From contig JAHLJT010009419.1 of NCBI GenBank assembly GCA_031308135.1, positions 66,585,723 to 66,649,722 on the forward strand: a stretch of DNA of 64,000 nt. Direction: 5' to 3'. The notes below the pieces were generated by a model. It saw only the letters and a program-made list of their open reading frames with translations, did not search any database and was not told where the DNA came from. The position numbers and the translations under genes were made by a program. Positions 54,259 to 64,000 of this stretch are shown here, piece after piece (positions within the stretch are counted from its first letter, which is position 1; the number at the start of each line of letters is the position of its first letter). The DNA is from Acheta domesticus (Eukaryota; Arthropoda; Insecta; Orthoptera; Gryllidae).

Positions 54259-56650
54259 CCACACTACATCACGACTAATGAGTCGGCTGAAAATAAAATC
54301 TACTCCAGGTTACAACCAGCTACTTAAGGAGCAGATATAGGAACTGTCGGTGCTTCTACAATACTTTGCGCAAAATGTGGCAAAATAAAGCAATTTCTTG
54401 CACTTCCCAGTCTTTTGAATTACCGGGGAGTTTTGACAGAGTAATATAGTAATTTCTTACAGAGTAATATAGTAATAAGACCCAAAAAATTATTAGAAAA
54501 CTTTATTAAAGAAATGTATGAACATTGAAATTTTAAAATAAAACAAATATAATCGAAAGTGACAAAATTAATTACGTCCGTGACTACTTCCTAACGTTTT
54601 TATTCCAAATTCAGACACTTTTGCTTCTACCCTACGCCTCATCGCATTGTGCCACATGACAAAAACAATACCGGAAGCCAAAAAGATTTGAGAACGGCTG
54701 CCCCAGTTCTTCCACTGCCCAGTATTGGTGTTTCTTGCATGCCTGGCCCTTGAGGGGGCTTTACATACTGCTTTCGTTGTCTTGTGTCGTGATCCAGTGT
54801 TTCCACTCCTTTCAATGCTGCCAGATTCCGAATGAGGGAATGAGGAATTGGTACTGCGCAAATGCATAATTCTCCGTATGAACACAGCAAAACCGAAATG
54901 AGCATAAAGCCTGATAGTTGAAGTTTAACTAACTTGTCGATTTCATTAGCCAAAGCGATATATTATTTTCGTGTCTTTCATTTGGAATAAAAAGTTAAAA
55001 GGCAAAGAAATTCTAAAAAATATCATTGAAGCATAAATGGTTGATTTTTAATCGTCGAAGAGAAATTGTGGAATTTGTGGCCATCCACGCAGATTGGAAC
55101 TCAAATAGGGGGAAGAAAATGCGGAAATTGCGGAGCGTGGCAACACTGACTTCTGTCCCTCTGCAGGGGACACAAAAAGACGCCCTATAAAGAAGCACCT
55201 TTAATTGACAATCATGCAGTTCTTTGACTTCTTCTCTTTATTCTCATTTGCATGGTCTTAGAGGCCAATTAGCCTTAATACTACTACATACGCAGTGTGG
55301 TTATACATATGAATATCTGGGCAATGAAATGATAAAGTCCATAAAACCCTGGCGAAATAATCATGCAGATAATTTATTTCTAATGGATAAAATATTTCAT
55401 GAGGAATGCAGTCTACTTCAGCGGTTCACAAACTCATAATGCTCACTGATCCCTTCTCAATAAACCATGAACCTCCAGTGAAAACACTGCGGAGCGAAAT
55501 AAAAGCAAACATTCAAATTTACTGACTCTGAATGCAGTTATGCCTGAGCGGCGACTGAGAGCAAACGTTGCACAAGAGTTCCTCTGGTGGCGACCTAGGA
55601 CACTAGCGATAATGCGTTCGGAGCGATAACAGCAGTTTTGTGTAGTTAAATGTGTGGTGAATACCTGTGCAAATACTTTCTGTTGGACTCAAGTTCAAAC
55701 ATAGTTGGAATGTGTGTTCTGAAGTGTTTCGGTTACTGTGAATACTTGCTTTGACTGCATTCTAGTACTTATCTACACTATGCTAATACCTCTTAAATTA
55801 TAAATGTTTCCCGCCAGACCACCTAGTAATGGAATCTCTAAATGTGTTACACAATGTTCCAAACATCTCATGCGGAATAATGTGCTCAAACGGATTATCG
55901 TTTTCTCATCCACCATATTAGACTTCACACGTAGTGGAATTGAGTTTATCGCATCATTCGTTGACAGTGCTTCAACAATCAGCAGAAACTTTGCGAGGTT
56001 CATCTGTCGTCAACCTCTCATGAAGTCAATTTTTGTCTTAGTCAATCTTGGCACAACAGCAACTTCAATCGACACAAGAGGGTTCATCAGCAGTGTCAAC
56101 TGGATTTGTGAGTAACCATAAAAGAAAACGTTTTAATTTTTCATTCCCTTTACTCCATAAAATTGTTATGTATTGCGGAGGAAAGCATTCCAGAAGGATC
56201 ATTTGATTCTAAAGTAAAACTTGAGTCTGAAGCAAACGTTCCGCCTATTTTTCATGACGTTAAAGGTCATCTAAAGTTAATTAGTGTGATTAAAACCTGC
56301 CCAGAATCGGATTTTACATCTAATTAGTAACGAGGATGTGACAAAAATTCCGTTAAAGTTCAGTTTACAACTATAACTGGCTTTAGGAGTTACAAACATT
56401 TTTATGGAGAAAATAATGTAAAATTCCACTCCAACAGAGATCTCTTACAACTCGCATATCTAACGTTTTGTTAAAATGAATTCGAGTTTTGTTTGAAGAA
56501 AAATTATTCTTTGAACAACTTACCTAACTAGGCTATCTTGTTTCGAAAGTATATAATTAACTTTTAAATAAATTTAACCATCCTATTGACATATACCTTA
56601 TTGAACTTCTGAAACTCGTGAAGCAAGAAGAGTATACTTTCATTGAATCG
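54259..56650. other. Unassigned AT-rich sequence
   Basis: Frames at 54568-54953 (minus, one with a hydrophobic start) and 55773-56115 (both strands) lack splice context or known motifs. They could be old repeats. Confidence 0.35.
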
Positions 56651-56790
56651 CTTTTTGAATTATATCATCAATGTTTAACAAGACTTAATAGTGAATATAA
56701 AATTCAGTGTAAGCGATGTCAAGGATACGGATATTCTCAGAACACTGTAATTTTACTCCCCGCTCGCTGTGCCCTTGTTATGGTAATCAT
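56651..56790 (+). pseudogene. Relic of a LINE gag-like zinc knuckle
   Basis: The frame reads IQCKRCQGYGYSQN followed by LPARC, which resembles the CxxCQ.YGH...C...PRC knuckles of jockey-type ORF1 proteins. The expected His is Tyr, and the frame then departs from the family. Confidence 0.45.
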
Positions 56791-56869
56791 CATTAGTTAC
56801 AATGACGATTGGTACTTTTTATATAAAAATCCATTCAATTATACCTTGGTCTCTAAAACACGTTCCTGA

Positions 56870-59590
56870 GAAATACCTTCGACTGTTTTTTATCAAAGTT
56901 GGCATGGAAGCCACATATTCGTATAAAAGCCATCGCAGAAAAATTTTGCAAAAATATCGAAACTTAATCCTCTTAATCAATTTCAAATCATCTCTGAGAA
57001 CTGATTGTGGATTACTTATATTTAAAGGACCCCTCATTAACATTTGCATGCTCAATCTAGTTTGATGCAACTGCTAGTAAAATAAAAACCTTTCAAGTAA
57101 TTCAACACCCATTCTTGTGAAGAATTCTAAAAGTTCCGATATTCATTCTAAATAAGCAAATAGCCAAAGAATGAAATTTAGGGCCATTCAATTTTAAAAT
57201 GCTTTTGCCACGTTTCTTCTCTTCATTAGTAATCTCACAGAGCTGTTCCAATTTGAACCTAGTCCCTTCTCTAAACTCTTCACCAATACGTTCCCGCTTT
57301 CCCAAGAATAAACTGAAACCTCATTTCTTGTTCTCTTTCTTCCTCAGATTGTAATGATTTCATTACATAACATTACCCAATTAAAACTCAACAAAACGAA
57401 CGCATTAAAGTTTGTTTAGTATTTTAGAAATTGAAATAAACCTTAAGGAAAGAACAGTGCGCCCTAAGGATGTTTCTCCTTAAACTGTTTAAAGGAAAAC
57501 AGTGACATTCTTAATCATCACTGACAGACTATTCATGACAAAAAGAAATAAATAAATTTAAAAATGGTATCTTGAATAGTGTCATAGAAATGACATGTAA
57601 ATCAAACGTCATAACAAGTGTAACATTATAAGAAATTAAATCAAACTTTCTATATTTAAATAGTAATCAGAATGTAAGTCAAATACCTTACAAATCAAAT
57701 AAAATGCTAGAAAATGGGAAAAGTCAACGATGGTAATATGAACGTATTGTTGTAATGAATAATGTATTATTTAATAACTGAAATACAGTTTGGGGTTTCT
57801 TCTCTATTTGTCTTCAATTCTCGAGAATTGAGGTTACATTGAAAAATGTGTTAAAATATTATTTTTTATTGTCATTTACCTTGAATATATCTTTTGAATT
57901 TTGTAGGCTGTATTACTTAGTTTTGTAAGGATCTTCAAAATATCAGTTCCCAGTGACTTCCTAAGATATTTACAGTTTCAGAAGCGAAAATGCCCATGAT
58001 TTCATTAAATACATTTTGTAAATTCCTAATGTCCCTGAATGTTTTCTTGCAGTTAATTAGTAACAATTTAATTATTACCTTTTACTCTTTAACTTCCACG
58101 ATCATGAATATGGGGTACAACTATTTGGCTTTTATTGAAACCACGATCCCTTGATGGTGTTCACACTCCCATCAAAGTACTCTCATTTGCCACGAATCCC
58201 GTTGAGATGTTCTAAACACCCCGATGAGAACGTAGGCTCCATTTCGGGAAAGATAATCGTCCCAGGGTGTGCACTGTCAGTTGACCTTGATGTGCATCTT
58301 CTTTTCCCTCCTTCCGCGACATATTCTCCCCATAATGCTCCAGTTGATTTCGAGTCTTGACGTCTGCATACTCGCAATAGTTACGCACCCTTTTGAGATA
58401 TAAGTGTAGTTGGAGCAGTTCTCTACTCAATCGTAAGAATAGGAGTGGCTGTTCCGTTTCTTAATGGTTGCGCAACGTACTGGTTTAGCATCAGCCTAAA
58501 TTGGATAGAAAATGAAGAAAACGATCGAACAGAGACTCTATATTTTTTCTTGTAGCTATGGAGCTCTCAGAACCAGCTCTTTAGCTGGTGTCAAAAATTC
58601 TGATCTGTATTGGCGTATTTGTAGGTTATAAAAAACTGGAGTTGAACTATTATTGATCCGATCGCCCTTCCCCAAAGAAATTCAGAACTCATAGAAATTA
58701 TTAAATTAAACTAGCCTATTGAATATTCTCTATTTTGAAGTTACTGTAATCACCTGTATATTGATACATTTTTTATTGATAAAATTTCAATAAAATTGTA
58801 ATGAATAGAAACTACGTATTTTATTGTGAGGTGATGGGAAAGAGGAAGATAGGGAAAATCACACTTTTTAAACAAATGCAGTAATGCTACTTGCGTAACA
58901 TGTAGACGGATAACAATAATAAATCATTAAGACAAAATAATATTAACATGAAACTAGGCTATACTACATTTGATAAAAATGCTACAGTGCGATGTACTAA
59001 TGCGAGTAAATAACCAAAACAAATGTGATGTTCTAATATGATATTTGAAATGCCATTAAACTTGTATGCCGAGCAGGAAGAAATACAATAATAACACACG
59101 GTGGGGACTCATATCTAGATTCTGCTGTTTCTGAAATTGTAATTCGAAACTCCCAATAACGCACGTAAACAACCTGGTTATCAAAACCGATGGTTCACTC
59201 AAATTGTAAATTATTTCCAGATTTCGCAATAAAATCACTCAGCATTATTGGAATAGAAGCAAAAGCTGATGAAACATTTTTCAAATAAACATTTTAATAT
59301 ATTAAGCCGATTAAACAATGTGAATATTACATTCCCAATAATCTTGTAAATAATTGTTATAAAAAATTGGATAGGAATGTGTAATGAATGTCGTTTAATT
59401 GGCACTATATGTGATTTTATTTAATTTGACAGGGATGTGCGGGTTATTAGGGCGGCCCGCAGCGTCCGGGCGTTCGCTCGCTTTTAGTAATTTGATGCCC
59501 GCGTTCAATTGCCGATTTCGTCCTATGGAGTACGTGGTGGACGAACTTCCTGCAATTAGGAATTACGTTCACACTCAAAGCGTGAATCGT
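56870..59590. other. Unassigned AT-rich sequence
   Basis: No gene, repeat end or RNA signal recognised. Short frames lie on both strands. Confidence 0.4.
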
Positions 59591-59609
59591 TCGATTGGCT
59601 TAGATGACC

Positions 59610-60145
59610 TAGGACGTCATCTGATGCCACTACAGTGTCTGATCAGGAAATCACAGCGATCGAATCCCGGCGGCGACAGGATTTTCGACGCTAGCTAGAT
59701 AACTCTGTCGCGTTTACCTGTTGCCTGGAGGAAAATTCGAGCGGCCGGCATCTCTAATAGGTAGTTTTCCATACTTTCTTCCATCAATACTAGGCGAAAC
59801 CCGGAGCAATAACACAACAATCGAGCGGCGGACAGCGCCCGATGTTCTTCTTCCTTGTTCAATTGTCACCCCTTACTTATACTTACACTACAATAACCCG
59901 CACACATGTCGGGAGACCAGTCGGGAGCTTATAGGTAGTCCCGGATAGGGGCGGTTCCCCGCTGGTGGAAGATACCTGGCTAGGGAAACACCTGTAGACC
60001 TACGTGTAGGTCCGCGCCGGACCTCGCTATCCAGCGAGGGGAAATCACCGCTACCTCTCGCGATAAAAATATGTTCTACGCTTACGATACTAATGACCTT
60101 AGTATCTGATTCGCCCGGAAACAATTATCAATCAGTAAACCAATC
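59610..60145 (+). mobile_element. SINE-A copy 5, plus orientation
   Basis: The tRNA-like head is degraded but has a B-box-like GCGATCGAATCCC near 59656. The body follows in order: 'gacaggattttcgac', 'ggaggaaaattcgagcgg', 'catgtcgggagaccagtcggg', 'gataggggcggttccccgctgg', 'tcgctatccagcgagggg' and 'cttacgatactaatgacc'. It ends in 'caattatcaatcagtaaaccaatc'. No clear target duplication remains. Confidence 0.82.
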
Positions 60146-63000
60146 GAAGGTTCGAGCCCCGAATGCCGCATCTTTGATTCCAGCTAAACATTTTAAGCGA
60201 GAATAATACGTATTTGTTGAACTCTAAACTATTGGCAGCTTCAATTCGCTATCATTATTTTCTCCTAAGAACTCCAGGCGAATGCTGAAGCATTACTGTA
60301 ACCAATCGTTTGTGGAGATTCCGTGATGCGTGTTTCACTTCTCTGCACTCACGCACACACATTCACACGTGCATACATGCTTAGACATTCATGCATGGAC
60401 ATACACAATAGAAATAATGGAGCGAAAAGCGAAATGCTGCCCAGGCCTGCCCAACGAGTTGGAGTCGGGGCCCGGTGACCCGGAAAACGCGCGGGGCCAC
60501 GCCAGGTCATTTTCCCCCTCCCTCCCTCCTTTATTCTTCCTCTCTCTCCTTTTTCCACAGGCGTGACTCGCAATGAATTACTAAAATCGCAATTTCAAGT
60601 GCGGTTCGAGGACCGTTCGCGTCGTGTTCCCGAGAACAAGCCGAAAGATTGTACAGAAAATCATTCAAATAAAATCGGCGAGTAGAGTGTTGTTGTTGAC
60701 TAGAAATATTAATTTTCTCGCTTTCATTATCCGGTAATTTGTGGTACGAAAATAAGAAAAAAGTAATATTTTCCTAGAAGACTGAACAGCTTGCGTCTTT
60801 TTGTTGGACGAACGATGGTGACGCGAATGATGTTTTACCAGCGTTTTCCTGCATGTGAAATTACGTGTGACGCGGGTGGCAACCCGCCAGTGCCTGCAGA
60901 CGCCATCGCCGATGACCCTGGGGGTACTGACTTCAATCATAAGTATCAGCTTATATGATACCACGTAACCTAACCTCACTGTTTTACTCTGTTGACGCTC
61001 TATTGGCATTCATCGCTTCAACTTTATTCTCACTGTGGTCAACGATAGAATAAACCGCGTACTCCAAAGATTAGCCACGTCTTTATCTGTAATACGTTGG
61101 TAAGGGTAAATTGTGCAAATTGGCGTTTGGAAATGAAGAAACGATGTCTGATCATCAATTCTCATTCTGCTCATCTTGAATCGCCCAAACGTCGCAGGAA
61201 TGAACGTTTGCAGCTTTTCTCATTAACTGTGGAAACACATACGCGTAGTCGGGGTGTGTACGACTTCCACGTAGCTCTTGAGCTTATGCAAGAAATATTT
61301 GTACTCTTGATTGCCTTTATTGATGTTTGCGAGGTCATGCCTACACATTGGTAGCAAATTATTTCCTACCCGCGCATCTCTCACTATCGTGGGTCTTATT
61401 TTGAATGAGTCTTTTGTGATTCGTTCAGCACGGAAAAAACTACTGATGTCACATCGAGCCGTTTCTAATTCGGGATGTGGAAGAAATACAAATTTCAATA
61501 ATTTCATATTAATATCGTAATAATAATACTTTGTGTTTTTTAAAGCGCTCTCGTTTTGATGTTGATAGTATTATTAAACACTTTCGAAACTCCAAGCTCA
61601 TTTTCAATTTTCCAACAAATATGGAGATATCATGCCACCTCTTCATGAGAGAGCTTTTATCCTTTGTTTCCACAACGCTTTTATTATATTAAAATAGTTA
61701 TTTAAAATTTCATAATATATGGGTTAATCGCCACATTTCATCCAAGTTAAATATTATCCGCTATTAAAATGCATGTGATATATACTGCTGGTAATCATCA
61801 ACTGTAGTAATAGATCTACTTCAAGACCTAATAAGATCTACGAGATCCATGAATTTTCTGAGACAATCTGTATGAAGGGAAAGCTGTTTATTGTTTTTTA
61901 ATATTCTTTTCAAACCATTAAAATTATTTTGTTACGATTAGAAGAAAGCAATGATATCATTGTAGGCAAACTCAGATAACAATGTATGTTATTAGAAAAA
62001 ATCTCACTTTGTAAATAATTGCTTTAAATGTGAAAATATCTTTACACTGAAACCAAATTAGAACTGCTAGTTCCTGAACATAATTTTACTTAGGCACAGC
62101 CCTAAGCGCCAATGAAACTTTTAAAACTTCTAAGCGGTTATTATATGAAAAACTTATACATGTGTGCTTATATTGCGCCAATATCAAATCGCCATCTTAC
62201 AATCAGTTAGACTATGCATGTTCTGATTACCCGTTCAATGAAATTCGGATACCTTCGGATGTATTGATACCCTGAATCTCATAGAAAGTCTCATTTTGCT
62301 GATTACGGCAGAATAAACGTGCGCGTAATCATGAAGAATAAACGTGTGCATAAGTTGTGTGCATAATCGAATGCGCGGGAAGGGAGAATGATCAAACAAG
62401 CAGGAGAAATTTGTATTACATTTTTTGAAACGGAACAATATGTTTTAACAAAATGTTACTGTGCTATGCACGCACGAAAACTTCCTTTAATTAATCATTC
62501 GTTATTGTGGATTTATAAGTTCATAGAAAAAGGTGGTGGCATAAGAAATATTTTAAAATATTGTTATTAAACTTTTCAATCAAAACGAAACATTTTCCCC
62601 ATACCGTATTACAAATGATTTTTAACATCTCAGATGTATACTCAATTTGATAGTAATACTTACTTTGATGTTCCTTAAAAGTATTATCTGCAAATAACTT
62701 ACAATACGGGAACAATGCCCAGCCATCTGGAACGTCACGTATATTATATTGCGTTATGTATCGATGCTAATAAATAAAATTTAAAACATGCGTAAAGATT
62801 TCTCTCTACGAGTTTTCCTTCCGTTTTTTCTGTAGTTCTTAATTTTTGTAAACCTTTGGCCCAGCTCCAAGCATGAATATAGACACGCCATATTAGAAAA
62901 CTACTTCCTTTAATAACAATATAACAATCAGTACGTTTTTAAATCTCGATGGTATGACGTTGATTTCCGCTGTAGTAATTGTGGTGTTTTAGCGTAGATG
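60146..63000. other. Unassigned sequence
   Basis: A mildly GC-rich stretch lies at 60430-60640. The rest is AT-rich. No gene recognised. Confidence 0.4.
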
Positions 63001-63002
63001 TA

Positions 63003-63398
63003 CAGTTAGTAACAGTCTTGTTTGTACAGTCCATAATTTGCTCGAAAATCATTAATTTTTAGTGGAAAATTGAGACTAATGCAAATTCTATTACAAGATA
63101 ATTGAATAATTCCAGTTCAATGAAATGTAACTTTGTACACCTAGAAGAAATAGCCTTGAATTTGAAATTCACCAGCACATTTAGTCCCTCGGAAACTAGC
63201 CTCTAGGAAGGTTCGCGAACAACTAAACGTGCTGGTGAATTTCAAATTCAAGGTCATTTCGTCAAGGTGTACAAAGTTACATTTTATTTAACTGGAATTA
63301 TTCAATTATCTTGTAATATATTTTGCATTAGTCTCAATTTTCCCCTTAAAACTAATGATTTTCGATCAAATTATGGCCTGAAAGACTGTTACCAACTG
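63003..63398. mobile_element. Foldback MITE, 396 bp, TA target site
   Basis: The ends CAGTTAGTAACAGTC and GACTGTTACCAACTG are flanked by TA on both sides (63001-63002 and 63399-63400). The arms pair for about 175 bases (e.g. GTGCTGGTGAATTTCAAATT near 63230 against its complement near 63170) around a loop of about 50 bases. This is mariner-like and non-coding. Confidence 0.88.
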
Positions 63399-63402
63399 TA
63401 TG

Positions 63403-64000
63403 TTCAAACACAAGGGCAAGGGAGATTTAGTAACTAGTTCTAATGATGACGTGGTTCTATTGTTTACGTAGTTTGCGCACACTCTGATGCCTTAATGCAC
63501 GTACTAAATTTGGAAAGGACAGAATGGCCGAACGGAAAGAAAATAAAGTTAAAAAAACAAGATCTAGAACTAAGAATACTGAACACTTTGGTCTCACTTA
63601 AATTATTTAACCCTAAATTCGACCCCAAAATTCAAATCTACTACGAATTTAGCATTCAAAAGGCAGTATAATTGTCGAACTATAGTAGATAGTGAGGAAA
63701 ATAATTGAAATAGCCTCTACAGTACAACCTCGAATATCGGTTGTAAAATTTGTGGTTAAAATTCTTTTCGCTGTAACTTCGCACACACGTCGGAATTGAG
63801 GTATAGTAGTGCTGTTCCAAAGATGATTAAGATCAATGTAGGTGGATAGGAGATACATGCAATTTTGCAACGAAAATCGATTTGCATATATGGATGGGTC
63901 ACGCCATCCATATATGCAAAACTCTTTTAGGTTATTTTTTTAGCTCAAATTTGTTAATACGTTAGGAGTAAGATACAGATGTGCCGTTCAGGTGATCAAC
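63403..64000. other. Unassigned sequence with a perfect hairpin
   Basis: A 17-bp perfect stem with a 6-base loop lies at 63881-63920. The minus-strand frame at 63649-63870 has no recognisable motif. Confidence 0.4.

Noticed and set aside
54568..54953. Two overlapping minus-strand frames, one with a hydrophobic N-terminus
   Set aside because: The leader-like stretch is followed by no recognisable domain, and both frames end arbitrarily without splice sites.
55773..56115. Opposed frames of 76 and 103 residues
   Set aside because: Neither resembles a known family; codon use looks like chance.

Overview
The window looks like nuclear DNA from an arthropod, most likely an insect with a large, repeat-rich genome. 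The background is AT-rich with very few coding exons. Spliced exons are sharply GC-rich islands with canonical donor and acceptor sites. The repeats are jockey/CR1-type LINE fragments, tRNA-derived SINEs, piggyBac, hAT and mariner-like MITEs, and long simple repeats. An orthopteroid (polyneopteran) source would fit the low gene density, but that is inference. There is no prokaryotic gene organisation, CRISPR array or free-standing tRNA or rRNA gene.

Two host genes can be supported, both on the minus strand. (1) At 36740-33990: a TATA-like promoter, a 16-codon first exon encoding most of a signal peptide (36650-36603), a 1.7 kb intron holding a SINE and two NRF1/Ewg-type palindromes, then an exon (34907 to about 34077) for a secreted Ala/Gln-rich repetitive helical protein whose reading frame runs out into a 17-bp minisatellite. 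(2) At 26852-21513: a two-exon gene for an ankyrin-repeat protein with an apparent N-terminal signal peptide. Its exons join in phase 0 across a 3.0 kb intron. The first exon carries a frame break, and the last stop codon overlaps a good splice-donor sequence.

The rest is mostly mobile DNA. From left to right: an unclassified interspersed family ('R family') in at least nine places; a 0.55 kb foldback element (4.4-4.9 kb); SINE-A copies at 5.7, 6.5, 35.0, 45.0, 53.1 and 59.6 kb; one SINE-B at 10.6 kb; palindromic TA-target MITEs (11.1, 31.9 and 63.0 kb); a hAT MITE (11.9 kb); a decayed piggyBac transposase (18.1-19.0 kb) and two TTAA-flanked piggyBac-type MITEs (19.2 and 40.1 kb); a decayed jockey reverse transcriptase with an internal tandem duplication (27.7-28.9 kb); a complete non-autonomous hAT element with a perfect 8-bp target duplication (38.4-39.7 kb) beside a second hAT fragment; a 5'-truncated LINE with a long open reverse transcriptase (49.3-51.2 kb); and a gag zinc-knuckle relic (56.7 kb). 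Long purine or pyrimidine tracts occur at 3.1-3.8, 14.5-15.1 and 47.1-48.0 kb.

The most interesting items are the two co-oriented genes for unusual secreted proteins, the small two-exon ORF kept inside the hAT element (zinc-finger-like head joined to the dimerisation tail, no catalytic core), and the SINE-A and R families.
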